A stretch of 64,000 bases of DNA from Acidimicrobium ferrooxidans DSM 10331. Lineage in GTDB: Bacteria > Actinomycetota > Acidimicrobiia > Acidimicrobiales > Acidimicrobiaceae. This document shows, piece by piece, positions 49,910 to 59,320 of this stretch. The notes beneath the pieces were generated by a model that was not told the origin of the DNA, searched no databases, and was given only the letters and a program-made list of their open reading frames with translations. The DNA lies in assembly GCF_000023265.1 (NCBI RefSeq), contig NC_013124.1:1306001-1370000 (forward strand), read 5' to 3'. The translations under genes were made by a program, and so were the position numbers. The stretch's first letter is position 1. Each line of letters opens with the position of its first letter.

Positions 49910-50816
49910 GGGTCGTCTCGTCGGGGGCAACGGAGTCACCTCGAAGATCGCGTGCAGCGGTGGCGACGAGACGCACGAGCCGACCCGCGCGCTCTGGACC
50001 GATGGCGGCAGCGAGCTCGCCCAGCGCTCGCGCGGCAAAGTCTGGGCGCGGTCGCAGGCCTGCTTCCCGCAGCGCTGCGTTCACGCCAGCACCGTCGCGC
50101 GCGCCCGTCCCCGCAACCGCGAAGAGCTCGAGAACACGCCGCTCGATGAGCGTGAGCAGCAGCACCGTGGGCATCTGCGCAGCGAGCATGGCGTCGAGGA
50201 CCTCGAGCGCTCGCGGGAGATCGCCAGCCTCGATCGCGTCGGTGAGCTCCCAGGGCGGACGGGCGCCGACCTCGAGCGCGACCGCACCCAGCGCCTCCTC
50301 GTCGACGCGACCGCCCTCACCAACGACCCCGACGAGCGAACGGGCGATGGATCCGGCTCGCGAGACCTCCTCTCCGAGCGCCCAGGCGAGCTGATCGACG
50401 ACCGCTGGTTCTGCACTCAGACCGACCTCACGAAAGGCGTCCTCGATCGCCGCACGCCTTCGATCACTGCGCAGGCGGCGCCGATCTTCGACGTGGTTGT
50501 CGACGTGCGCGACGACCGACTTCGCCGGCTCCCCCACGACGACGAAGACGACTTCGTTGGGTCCAGGAGCCTCGCTCGCGGCCTTCACGAGCTCTCCGGC
50601 CTCGCGTGCCGCGAGCGCGCCAAGCCCGGTGACGACGATGCGCCGACGATCGGCGAACATCGGCAGCTGCGAGAACGACGTTGCGAGCTCATGGACGGCT
50701 GCCGCATCGACCATGGCGTGCAGGAACTCCACCTCTGCCGCCACGCCGCGCTCGCGTTCGACGACCCGCTGGACTTCGACCTCGTCATCGCAGGCCACGA
50801 GGCGAACGGAGGCCAT
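49809..50816 (-). CDS. holA: DNA polymerase III, delta subunit (HolA)
   Basis: Clamp-loader subunit. The first strand block ends in an ELATSFSQLPMFADRRRIVVTG segment (family FDE...LPLFGSRRVVVVRN-like), and SVVAHVDNHVED and PPWELTDAIEAGDLPRALEVLDAML fit the middle and collar domains. 335 aa with a basic Arg/Pro-rich tail that runs into the photolyase gene. The ATG is at 50816; folP ends 3 nt upstream. Confidence 0.86.
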   Translation of the reverse strand: MASVRLVACDDEVEVQRVVERERGVAAEVEFLHAMVDAAAVHELATSFSQLPMFADRRRIVVTGLGALAAREAGELVKAASEAPGPNEVVFVVVGEPAKSVVAHVDNHVEDRRRLRSDRRRAAIEDAFREVGLSAEPAVVDQLAWALGEEVSRAGSIARSLVGVVGEGGRVDEEALGAVALEVGARPPWELTDAIEAGDLPRALEVLDAMLAAQMPTVLLLTLIERRVLELFAVAGTGARDGAGVNAALREAGLRPRPDFAARALGELAAAIGPERAGRLVRLVATAARDLRGDSVAPDETTLRLLVARAASLVPRRAQRRSAPGPRVAPGRGRR

Positions 50817-50818
50817 CG

Positions 50819-51664
50819 CTAGGCGCTCGCCGAGATCGCCGCCAATGTGTCGAGCGCACGACGCGCTCCACGCACGTCGTGCATCCGGAACAGGCGCGCG
50901 CCCCGTAGGTAGGCGATCGCGGCTGCAGCGATGGACGCCTCGCGTCGCTCCCCGACCTCGAGCCCAAGTGTCTCGCCGACGAAGCCCTTGTTCGAGGTGG
51001 CGACCAGCACCGGATAGCCGAGCTCGACGAGGCGATCGGTGGCGGCGAGGAGGGCGAGCGACTGCGACGTGGTCTTGCCGAGGTCGAAACCAGCGTCGAG
51101 GATCACCTGGGATGGGCCGAGGCCCGCGGCGAGCGCCCGCTCCGCCCGCTCGGCAAGGAACCCAACGACCGTCTCGACGAGATCGTCGTAGTGCGGATCG
51201 GGGTCGTCGACGCGTGGGGCGAGACGAATGTGAGTCGCGACGACGGCGGCATCGCCCGCCGCAGCGACTTCGAGATAGGCAGGGTCGCCAAAGCCAGAGA
51301 TGTCGTTGCCGATGTGGGCGCCCGCCTCGAGTGACGCCCGGAGCACCTCACTGTGCCACGTGTCGACGGAGATGGTCACGTCAAAACGACGAGCCACGGC
51401 CTCCACCGCAGGTACCACCCGATCGAGTTCCTCGGAGAGGCTCACCTCGGGGCCAGCGCCCGCCTTGACTCCACCGATGTCCACGATGTCCGCCCCGGCC
51501 TCGACGAGCCCCTCCACGTGGGCGAGGAAGCGATCGAAGGCGAAGTAGGACCCGTGGTCGAAGAACGAGTCAGGGGTGCGATTGGCGATCCCCATCACGA
51601 GGGGACGGCTCGCATCGAGCACGCGACCGCGTGCCACGAGCGACGGCGCCGGGGCGACGGTCAT
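50819..51664 (-). CDS. Dihydropteroate synthase family protein (FolP2-like)
   Basis: TIM-barrel protein with PLVMGIANRTPDSFFDHG and ADIVDIGGVKAGAGPEVSL, then SVDTWHSEVL and the C-terminal ARLFRMHDVRGARRAL. 281 aa. The DxGGVKAGxG loop resembles mycobacterial FolP2, whose dihydropteroate synthase activity is not established, rather than the FolP1 type. So it may or may not act in folate synthesis. GTG start at 51664, 2 nt after the thioredoxin gene end. Confidence 0.8.
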   Translation of the reverse strand: MTVAPAPSLVARGRVLDASRPLVMGIANRTPDSFFDHGSYFAFDRFLAHVEGLVEAGADIVDIGGVKAGAGPEVSLSEELDRVVPAVEAVARRFDVTISVDTWHSEVLRASLEAGAHIGNDISGFGDPAYLEVAAAGDAAVVATHIRLAPRVDDPDPHYDDLVETVVGFLAERAERALAAGLGPSQVILDAGFDLGKTTSQSLALLAATDRLVELGYPVLVATSNKGFVGETLGLEVGERREASIAAAAIAYLRGARLFRMHDVRGARRALDTLAAISASA

Positions 51665-51666
51665 GC

Positions 51667-52374
51667 CTAGAACAGCGCTGAGGTCAGTCGCCGGCGCCAG
51701 GTCGAGACCCGTGGGTCCCCCTCCGGCAAGAGCCGGAGCAGGTCGAGGAACTCCTGGCGCGCCTCCTCGTCGCCCTTCACACGCCCGAGCAGGTCTTCGA
51801 GGCGCGACTCGATGGTCGCCTCGTCGAGGGCAGCCTCGCCACGAGCCGCGAGACGCGCCCGAGCCTTGAGCGCAGCGATCGGCTCGGTATCGGGGAAGCG
51901 CGCGAGGATCGCTTCGGCCTCCTCGAGCTCGCCGCGGACGAGCAGCAGCTCCACGAGTCCGACCGCAGCACGCTCGTTCCCGGGCTCGAGCTCGAGCGCC
52001 TGACGCAGCGAGGGTTCGGTACCCTCGGCGATCAGCACGTCGACGACCGTTTCGGCCGGGGCGAGCTTCGTCACGAAGTCGCGCACGGCCTGCTCCGGAT
52101 AGGCGCCGACGAAGGAGTCCACGACCTTGCCGTCACGGATGGCGAACACCGCCGGAATGCCCTGCACGCGAAAGGCCTGCGCGATCCCGGGGTTCTCGTC
52201 GACGTTGACCTTGGCGAGCACCACTCGCCCCTCGGTCTCGGCCACCACCTTCTCGATGATCGGGCTCAGCGTGCGACACGGGCCACACCAGGGCGCCCAC
52301 AGGTCGACGACCACAGGCCGCTCCTTCGACGCCTCGAGCACGTCGCGTTCGAACGTCGCATCGGTGACATCCAT
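51667..52374 (-). CDS. Thioredoxin-domain protein with TPR-like C-terminus (YbbN/CnoX-like)
   Basis: 235 aa. Thioredoxin fold residues about 1-105 with WAPWCGPCRTLSP (both cysteines present), then a helical repeat region (about 115-235: EPSLRQALELEPGNERAAVGLVELLL). This layout is that of YbbN/CnoX co-chaperones. ATG at 52374 with GGAG upstream. Confidence 0.9.
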   Translation of the reverse strand: MDVTDATFERDVLEASKERPVVVDLWAPWCGPCRTLSPIIEKVVAETEGRVVLAKVNVDENPGIAQAFRVQGIPAVFAIRDGKVVDSFVGAYPEQAVRDFVTKLAPAETVVDVLIAEGTEPSLRQALELEPGNERAAVGLVELLLVRGELEEAEAILARFPDTEPIAALKARARLAARGEAALDEATIESRLEDLLGRVKGDEEARQEFLDLLRLLPEGDPRVSTWRRRLTSALF

Positions 52375-52449
52375 GCACTCCAGTCTAGGAGCCACGCCCA
52401 GAGGGCTCGTGAGCCCAAGCCCTCGGCACGAATGGCCTAGGCTACCGGC

Positions 52450-53313
52450 ATGGAACAGCGCATGTTGGGCCGCACCGGCCACGCGTCCAGCGTGGCGATC
52501 CTCGGATGCTGCGCCTTCGGCGACGGCGACGTCGACGCCACCGGCCACTCCCTCGAGGCCGCACTCGCCGCTGGCGTCAACCACCTCGACATCGCACCGT
52601 CGTATGGGCAGGCGGAACTCGCCGTCGGGGCACACCTCCCCTCGTTCCGCGACCAGGTCTTCCTCGCCGCCAAGACCATGGAGCGCACCGCCGACGGCGC
52701 GCGCCGCGAACTCGAGCGCACGCTCGAGCGCCTACGCACCGACCACCTCGACCTCTACCAGTTCCACGCCGTGACCAGCGACGAGGAGCTCGACCAGATC
52801 ACGGCTCCTGGCGGGGCGCTCGAGACGTTCCTCGCCGCGCGCGACGAGGGCACGACGCGCTTCCTCGGCATCACCGGCCACTTCCTCGACGCCCCACGCG
52901 TCTTCCGACGTGCCCTCGATCGCATGCCCCTGGACACCGTCATGCTGCCCCTCGGCATCGCACACTTCGTCGACCCGGCCTATCGCCGCGACGCCGAGGC
53001 CCTCCTCGAGGCGGCAACCGAGCGCGGCGTCGGGGTCATGGCCATCAAGGCGCTCGCACGCCGCCCGTGGCCCAAGTCCACCCACGCCTACGAGACCTGG
53101 TACGAGCCGTTGGACGAGCCCTCGCGCGTGCAGGTCGCCGTCGACTTCACCCTCAGCTTGCCGGTCACCGGGTTCGCGACCCCGTGTGACCGACGCCTGC
53201 TGTCCCTGGCGCTGCGTGCCGCCGAGGCCTCCCAGCCCCTCGACGAGGCCGAGCGGGAGGCGGTCCTACTCAGCCAGGATCTCGCGCCGCTCGGACGGGA
53301 TGCGGGCCTGTGA
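52450..53313 (+). CDS. Aldo/keto reductase
   Basis: 287 aa beta/alpha barrel. MEQRMLGRTGHASSVAILGC start, VNHLDIAPSYGQAELAVG (catalytic Asp/Tyr), KTMERTADGARRELERTLERL, and HLDLYQFH. NADPH-dependent oxidoreductase of unknown substrate. ATG at 52450. GTGA overlap with the following hydrolase. Confidence 0.9.
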   Translation: MEQRMLGRTGHASSVAILGCCAFGDGDVDATGHSLEAALAAGVNHLDIAPSYGQAELAVGAHLPSFRDQVFLAAKTMERTADGARRELERTLERLRTDHLDLYQFHAVTSDEELDQITAPGGALETFLAARDEGTTRFLGITGHFLDAPRVFRRALDRMPLDTVMLPLGIAHFVDPAYRRDAEALLEAATERGVGVMAIKALARRPWPKSTHAYETWYEPLDEPSRVQVAVDFTLSLPVTGFATPCDRRLLSLALRAAEASQPLDEAEREAVLLSQDLAPLGRDAGL

Positions 53314-54089
53314 GCACGACGAGCCGTCACGTCGAGCTGCGCGGGCCGAGCGACGCGCCGGCCATCGTCCTCTTGCCCTCCCTCGGCACGCAGGCCGCCC
53401 TCTGGGACCTGGTGGCGACCGTGCTCGAGGAGCGGTGGCGCCTCGTGCTCATCGAGCACCCGGGGCATCGACCCGGCGCCGGCCCGACGCCGGTCGCGGC
53501 CTCGGTGGAGGCCTACGGCCGCGAGGTGCTCGAGGTTCTCGACGCACTCGGGATCGAACGCGCCCACGTCGTCGGGGTCTCGATCGGTGGCGCCATCGCC
53601 CTCGCCCTCGCACGTGACCACCCCGAACGCATCCGGCGCCTCGGCGTGGTCGGCGCACCGCGCCGCTTCGGCTCGGCCGAGGCCTGGCACGAGCGCGCAG
53701 CTGCCGTCCGCGCCAACGGCACAGCGAGTCTCGTCGACGGTCTGCTCGAGCGCTGGGTGCCAACGGGCTGGTCGGATGCCAATCCGAGCGAGCGTGACCA
53801 GGTCGCCGACTGGGTCCGCGCGTGCGACGACGAGGCCTACGCACGCCACTGCGAGGCGCTCGCCAAGTTCTTGTTCGCCCCCGACCGTACCGTCGAAACG
53901 CCCACCCTTCTCGTGACGGGGCGCGACGATCCGGTCGCACCGCCCGCAGCCGTGCTCGATCTCGCGGCCTCGTTCGCCGCCGCCACGGTGGTCGTGCTCG
54001 GGCGATCACGACACCTGCCGTGCCTGAGTGAGCCTCGCGCCCTGGCGACCCTCCTCGACGACCACCTGAGCGGCCGGCTCGACGACTAG
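53310..54089 (+). CDS. Alpha/beta hydrolase
   Basis: 259 aa. Nucleophile elbow VVGVSIGG (GxSxG) near residues 88-95, oxyanion region VLLPSLGTQAALWDL, GRDDPVAPP (acid) and RSRHLPCLSEP (His). Resembles 3-oxoadipate enol-lactonase-type hydrolases, but no pathway genes are nearby to support that. GTG at 53310 coupled to the reductase. Confidence 0.88.
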   Translation: MSTTSRHVELRGPSDAPAIVLLPSLGTQAALWDLVATVLEERWRLVLIEHPGHRPGAGPTPVAASVEAYGREVLEVLDALGIERAHVVGVSIGGAIALALARDHPERIRRLGVVGAPRRFGSAEAWHERAAAVRANGTASLVDGLLERWVPTGWSDANPSERDQVADWVRACDDEAYARHCEALAKFLFAPDRTVETPTLLVTGRDDPVAPPAAVLDLAASFAAATVVVLGRSRHLPCLSEPRALATLLDDHLSGRLDD

Positions 54090-54790
54090 GTCGCCAGAGG
54101 GTGCCTCAGCGCGGCACGCAACCTCTCGCGGCCAAGTCCGAGGTCGCCGCGCACCAATGGGCGGTTCGGCTCGGCGAGGAGCGGCCGCAGCAACGCCCGC
54201 GCCTCGGCCCTCGCGACCGCCTCGAAGCCAAGCAAGGCTAGGTGGGCCGTCATCCACTGTCCATCGATGACGCCGTAGCCCGCGTCCTTGGCAGCGACGA
54301 CGAGCCCCAGGAACGCCACTTTCGATGCGTTCGGCACCAGCGAGACCATGGACTCACCGACGAAGCAGCGTCCGAGCCCGAGTCCGAACAAGCCGCCGAC
54401 GAGACGACCTCCCAGCCAGCACTCGACCGAGTGCGCGAGGCCTCGTGCGTGCAGCTCGCGGTAGAAGCGCCGAAAGGTGGCGTCGATCCACGCACCTGGT
54501 CGAGCCGGATCCGCGCACGCCTCGAGCACGGCATCGAAGGCGGTGTCGATGCGCACGGATGCCCGATCGACCTCGCGGAGCACCGAGCGGTGGGCAATGC
54601 GCGAGAGATCTCCCTCGAGGCGAAGAAGCGCGCGCCACCTGGGCTCGAACCAGCCGAGCACCCCTTCGTCCAGCCACATGGGAAACCGAGCGTTGCGGTA
54701 GCCCTCGAGGACCCTGTCCGGTTCGAAGCCGAACTGGACGTCCACGAGGTCGTCCTCGTGGGGCCCGACCACCTCGGCGAGCGTCGGCAC
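54086..54790 (-). CDS. aat: Leucyl/phenylalanyl-tRNA-protein transferase
   Basis: N-end rule enzyme that adds Leu/Phe to N-terminal Arg/Lys, in the cytoplasm. The family blocks are visible: YRNARFPMW, LGWFEPRWRALL, AWIDATFRRFYRELHARGLAHSVE, GGLFGLGLGRCFVGESM, NASKVAFLGL and DGQWMTAHLALLG. 234 aa from GTG at 54790 (AGGG upstream). It overlaps the convergent hydrolase stop by 4 nt. Confidence 0.9.
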   Translation of the reverse strand: MPTLAEVVGPHEDDLVDVQFGFEPDRVLEGYRNARFPMWLDEGVLGWFEPRWRALLRLEGDLSRIAHRSVLREVDRASVRIDTAFDAVLEACADPARPGAWIDATFRRFYRELHARGLAHSVECWLGGRLVGGLFGLGLGRCFVGESMVSLVPNASKVAFLGLVVAAKDAGYGVIDGQWMTAHLALLGFEAVARAEARALLRPLLAEPNRPLVRGDLGLGRERLRAALRHPLAT

Positions 54791-54800
54791 GCGCCCTCGC

Positions 54801-55454
54801 TCAGGCGAGGCCGGGCCCGTCGTCGCGAGCGACCAGGCGACGGACCGACACGGGCACCGCGACACCGAACGCGAGATCCGGGGCGGGCTCCGCCCAGCGC
54901 GTCGGCGCCCCGACGTGGATCACCCCTGCCCATGCGTTGCCCGTGAGGTCATCGGGCTCGTCGCTCGGCCAACCAGCGGACACCTTGAGCGACCACTCCA
55001 CGATCGGCACGCGGAGCACCATGGTGGCGAGGAGCTCTCGACGGAGGGGACGACGAACTTCCGCCGTTCGACCGGGGAGGAGCTTGTCGGTGATCCGATC
55101 GAGCGCGCGCTCTCGCTCCTTGCCCTCGAGCACCGTCCCCGTACCGAAGAGCACCGCGGAACGGTAGCGAAGGCTCGAGTGGAACGCACTGCGCGCCACG
55201 ATGAGCCCGTCGAGGTGCGCGACACTGATCGCGAGCGCCCCGCCCGCCTTGGCATGTCGCATCCACCCCGACCCGACCGACCCGTGGAGCACGAGCGCGT
55301 CACCGTCGCGAGCGAACGCCGTCGGCACCACGACCGGTCCGTGGTCGCGAACGACGGCAACGTGTGCGATCAGCTCCTCGTCGAGGAGCTGATCGAGGGC
55401 GGCTCGATCGTCGGAGCGCCGATCGCGTTCACGGGTGAGGTCGGTACGCACCAC
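54801..55454 (-). CDS. FMN-binding split-barrel protein (pyridoxamine 5'-phosphate oxidase family)
   Basis: 217 aa. The beta-barrel start LLDEELIAHVAVVRDHGPVV, DALVLHGSVGSGWMRHAK and the later LRYRSAVLFGTGTVLEG and LRVPIVEWSLKVSAGWPSDE fit the pyridoxamine-phosphate-oxidase-related/NimA-like split-barrel proteins that bind FMN or F420. Substrate unknown. GTG at 55454. Confidence 0.82.
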   Translation of the reverse strand: MVRTDLTRERDRRSDDRAALDQLLDEELIAHVAVVRDHGPVVVPTAFARDGDALVLHGSVGSGWMRHAKAGGALAISVAHLDGLIVARSAFHSSLRYRSAVLFGTGTVLEGKERERALDRITDKLLPGRTAEVRRPLRRELLATMVLRVPIVEWSLKVSAGWPSDEPDDLTGNAWAGVIHVGAPTRWAEPAPDLAFGVAVPVSVRRLVARDDGPGLA

Positions 55455-55494
55455 GCGCTCACGCTACCAAGGTGCGGCCAGAACGCAGCGAGAC

Positions 55495-56241
55495 TCAACC
55501 AGCCGTCGTCGGCTCGCCCGAGGGCCCGCGCTGTCCGTCGGCGCGCTCGGCAACCGTGCCATGGTCGATGACGAGCCTGCGCCGAGCGCGACCGGCGACG
55601 GTCGAGTCGTGCGTCACCACGATCAGCGTGATCCCTCGATCCCGCCACAGGCCCTCCAAGAGCGCGACGATGTCGTCGCGCGTCTGCTCGTCGAGGTTGC
55701 CGGTCGGCTCGTCAGCGAGCAGCACCTCGGGGTCCTTGACAAGCGCACGCGCGATCGCCACGCGCTGCTGTTGGCCACCCGAGAGCTCCGTAGGCAGGTG
55801 CTGAGCCCGATCAGCGAGTCCCAGCTCTTCGAGTACCCGTGCTGCCCGCTTGTGCCGTTCCTCGGTCTCGACGTGCAGCGGCACGAGCGCCGTCTCGACG
55901 TTCTCCTGCGCCGTCAGTGTCGGTATGAGGTTGAAGGTCTGGAAGACGAACCCGAGCGCGGTAGCGCGGAGCTCGGCAAGCTCGGCTTCGCCGAGGTGCG
56001 CGAGATCGCGGCCCTCGAAGCGCAACTCACCGGCGTCTGGCCGATCGAGTGCTCCCAGCAGCGTCAAGAGCGTGGTCTTGCCCTGGCCGGTCGGGCCCTG
56101 AATGGCCACGAACTCCCCGCGCTCGATCACGAGATCGACACCGTCGAGTGCGTTGACGACGGCGCCGTGGCGTCGAAACGACTTACGAACACCACGTAGC
56201 TCGTACAGCGGCTCCATGTCTCGAATCTGTCCTTCGGTCAT
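55495..56241 (-). CDS. ABC transporter ATP-binding protein (MacB/LolD type)
   Basis: 248 aa. Walker A GPTGQGKTT, Q-loop FVFQTFNLIP, signature LSGGQQQR, Walker B LLADEPTGNLD, and a His switch VVTHD. ATG at 56241 with AAGGAG upstream. 29 nt from the partner permease. Confidence 0.95.
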   Translation of the reverse strand: MTEGQIRDMEPLYELRGVRKSFRRHGAVVNALDGVDLVIERGEFVAIQGPTGQGKTTLLTLLGALDRPDAGELRFEGRDLAHLGEAELAELRATALGFVFQTFNLIPTLTAQENVETALVPLHVETEERHKRAARVLEELGLADRAQHLPTELSGGQQQRVAIARALVKDPEVLLADEPTGNLDEQTRDDIVALLEGLWRDRGITLIVVTHDSTVAGRARRRLVIDHGTVAERADGQRGPSGEPTTAG

Positions 56242-56270
56242 GCTCGACTCCTTCTCGTCCTGACGCACGC

Positions 56271-57677
56271 TTACTGCACACTCCGAAGCGCGTCCGCCGG
56301 CCGGAGCGAGGAAGCTCGCCAGGCACCAAGGCCACCGGCCACCAGCCCGCCGATGATGGCCAGGCCGACCGCAAGTGCAATGGTGTCAGCCTGCAAGGGG
56401 GCACTCAGATGCACGAGGACGGTTCGTACGCCCGCTGCCTGGCGCAGCCCAGCTCGCACACCCGCGAAGCCGCCGCCGAAGCCACCACCGCCAAAACCAC
56501 CACCGAAGGCCACCGATCGACCGACGGTCGCTCGAAGTGTCGGTGACGCCGCCGAGAGAGCTTCGGCCCCAGCGATGCCGAGAACAAGGCCAGCGATGCC
56601 GCCACCGACGCCAAGGACGAGTCCTTCGCTCATGACCTGGGCAACGATCCGGCGCGTTCGCCACCCAATCGCCTTCAAGGTGCCGAACTCACGGGTGCGC
56701 CTCGACACGGCAGCCATCATCAACAACCCTGCGACCAGCACCGCCATCACCAGCGCCGCGACGGAGATCCACTTCCCGAGACTTGAGAGCAGACTGCTCG
56801 TACTGGCCAGCGACCCCGAGACGTCGCTGGCAAGACTCGCCGAGGTCGACACCGTCACACCTGGGAGGATCTTGGCCACCTCGCTTGCGAGCGTGCTGAC
56901 GTTGCTCGCGCTCTGCGCGCTCACGTAGATCGTCGAGATGTTGCCCGCCTCGCCCGAGAGCTGCTGCGCGGTGGCGAGCGGCAGGAACACGTCGGCCGTG
57001 CTCGTTGGCGTCGTCGCGATGCCGATGACCTTCACCGACGCGCCTCCGACGTCGAGGGTCGAGCCGACGGAGAGCTGCTGGGACGTCGCATACCCGCTGC
57101 TCACGATGGCGACGTCCTTGGTGGCGTCCGCCGCGGTGAAGTACGCGCCCTTCGTGACCTCGGAAGGAGTGAGAGGGCCGACGCCGCTCGACGAGATCTG
57201 GACTCCATCCACGCTGAAGGAGTTGATACTGAACGAACCGCCGCCACCACTGCCAAAGGTCGGAACAGTCCCCGAGAACGACGTGTCCGTGAGCTGGAGA
57301 CCGCCGGTCGCACCCGCGACGCCGCGCAACCGAGCAACCTTCGAGACGTCAGCGGCCGGCAACGCGGCCTGACCACGAGTCAGATGCAATCGGTTACCTG
57401 CGAGACGCGCACTCCTCGCAGCTCGGGGGTTGAAGGCTCCCGATCCAAAGCCAAAGCGCTCACCCCCGAAGCTCCCGGGCGTTGCGGTCTTCGAGACGAT
57501 CATGTCCGTACCGACGCCGTACAAGCTGTGGAGCACCTCGCCATCGGCCGAACGCACGCCAGCCGTTGCAGCCGAGACCGTCACAACGAGGCCGATTCCT
57601 ACAGCAAGCCCGGCCGACACGAGGACGGCCTGTCGACTGCGCCGACGCAGTTCACGCCTCACGTAGGTTGTGATCAT
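56271..57677 (-). CDS. ABC transporter permease (MacB/FtsX type)
   Basis: 468 aa. Four hydrophobic segments, one at the N-terminus (about 20-42) and three near the C-terminus (about 320-345, 360-385, 430-455), with a large extracytoplasmic domain (about 45-310). A Gly/Phe-rich stretch (GGGFGGGGFGGGFAG, about 392-408) lies in the last extracytoplasmic loop, unusual for this family. ATG at 57677 with GAGGAG upstream. Exporter or mechano-transducer. Confidence 0.9.
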   Translation of the reverse strand: MITTYVRRELRRRSRQAVLVSAGLAVGIGLVVTVSAATAGVRSADGEVLHSLYGVGTDMIVSKTATPGSFGGERFGFGSGAFNPRAARSARLAGNRLHLTRGQAALPAADVSKVARLRGVAGATGGLQLTDTSFSGTVPTFGSGGGGSFSINSFSVDGVQISSSGVGPLTPSEVTKGAYFTAADATKDVAIVSSGYATSQQLSVGSTLDVGGASVKVIGIATTPTSTADVFLPLATAQQLSGEAGNISTIYVSAQSASNVSTLASEVAKILPGVTVSTSASLASDVSGSLASTSSLLSSLGKWISVAALVMAVLVAGLLMMAAVSRRTREFGTLKAIGWRTRRIVAQVMSEGLVLGVGGGIAGLVLGIAGAEALSAASPTLRATVGRSVAFGGGFGGGGFGGGFAGVRAGLRQAAGVRTVLVHLSAPLQADTIALAVGLAIIGGLVAGGLGAWRASSLRPADALRSVQ

Positions 57678-57911
57678 CGAGAGCTCCTCGTAACCAAGCG
57701 ATCGGTGTCAATGCTGCTGGAGCGTACGGAGCATGGTTGGGGCACGTCTGAGGAACTGGTGTGAGCAGGCTTCCGCTTCGCCGGATGCCGTGACACATCG
57801 CTCACATCTGCAACGAATCGCCCTCGAAGCCCCCACGACGACCCGTTGGCGTGGCAAAGGCCCATTTCGACGCCCGGTTGCGCCCGGGGATTGGTGGAGT
57901 GGACAGTGCCC

Positions 57912-57990
57912 TTCCCCCATTCGAGGTTGACACCTGCTTGAGGAGGAAGGGATGAGTCAGACACCACGCCTACCCCCGGCCGCCGGGACC
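57912..57990 (+). repeat. Detached left end of the IS3-family element
   Basis: Begins TTCCCCCATTCGAGGTTGAC, contains AGGAGGAAGGGATGAGTCAG and the first codons of orfA (MSQTP), closely matching 61357-61430. Homology stops near 57990, so only the left about 80 bp of a former copy remains, cut off by other rearrangement. Confidence 0.8.
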
Positions 57991-58084
57991 GAATGACAAC
58001 ACGCAGCCGCGATCACCTCCCACCGAGCGGTGTCACTGCACTGCCTGGCTGGCCTCAGCCCACCACGCAAGGCTCTTCCTCGGC

Positions 58085-59320
58085 GGGCGAGGCCAGCACG
58101 CGAGCAGCGCGGAGGGGCCGAGACGTCTTCGAGGTGCCCGCCGTGTGTCGTCACTCGTGGCAGTTTCGAGCTCGACCATGGACTCCTCTGACAGGTCGTG
58201 TGGCTCGAAGACGCCCCATGTGCCGTGCTGGCCGAGCACGACAGCGGTGATGAGGCGCACGAAGCCACTTCGCGCCCGAAGACCCCGACACGTGGTGCGC
58301 CGCTCGATCTCATGATGGGCCCGACCAGAGCGGGTTCGTGACGAGATCGTGCGCGAGGAGCTCTCGGGAAGCTGTGCAGACCTCCTCTGTGGCCTCGGCG
58401 ACCATGGCGCGAGCCGCTGGGAGCCTCGTGGGTAAGCGAGTCGATGACCTCGTCGTACTGGGTCGGGAGTGCTGCCGGGGAGGCTTCGAGCAAAGATCGT
58501 GCGGATCTTGAGCCAGGACCATCTCCGTAGCTCCCCTTCTGCGATGCGAGCGAGCACGTCGCGCATGCTGCACGCAGCAGCGCTCACGAGTTCGCCCGAC
58601 GAAGGAGCTGGCGATGGCTTGGTGAGCCCGCCCTCGCCCATCGGAGTTGCACAGGTGCACACCACCGAGACACACGATCGCTGGGCTCCCTCGAGCACTC
58701 GCCCCGCAAACTCTCGCTCTGCCCATCGCCGACACAGCACTTCCGAAGACCTCGCACACCCCGGCGCTGTGGATGCCCGTGATGGCCACCCGGATACTAG
58801 AGATGACCTGGTGCTCGAGGCGGCCCATGACGCCAGGTGGCATGGGCGAAGGGGGAGCAGAACTCGAGCGATGGCCCAGCCTGTGGTGATGGAACCTTGC
58901 CATCTCCTCGTCGAGGGATGCGACGATGCGGGAGACCTCGCCCTTTGCGATCTCCGTCCGACCGCAGGCCGCGATGAGGTCATCGACGCTTCGGGTGCTG
59001 AGCCCCCGAGACGTTGGCCTCCAGAACCACGCACGTGAGAGAGCACGATCGACCCGGCGGCGGCGCTCGCCGATGGCTGGGACGAGCTCCCCACACGGAG
59101 CTGTGCGGATTGCGGAGCTCCACGTGCCGCCCTTGGTGACGAGCAGACGGTCGCGCTAACCGTTGCGCTTCGCGTCTGGCGTCTCTCGCCTCGTTCGTCT
59201 CGGCAAGCGCCGATGACCGCTGCTGTCTCTTCCCCGATGAGGGCTTGGAGGATGAGCTGGCCCCCTCTCGGGAGAAGTCGATGTCTCCGCCTGCTCTGAT
59301 GGCGCCAGGGCACGCCGGGA
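58085..59320 (-). pseudogene. Decayed IS256-family (mutator) transposase
   Basis: Pieces of one transposase in shifting frames: IRAGGDIDF and ILQALIGEETAAVIGACRDE, KRNG then an in-frame stop followed by RDRLLVTKGGTW, GERRRRVDRALS, GLSTRSVDDLIAACGR, KGEVSRIVASLDEEMARF, VLARIAEGE, MVAEATEEVC, and near the end RLITAVVLGQHGTWG and LSEESMVEL. The order matches IS256-type transposases throughout. Several frameshifts and a stop codon make it inactive. It abuts the truncated integrase. Confidence 0.82.
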
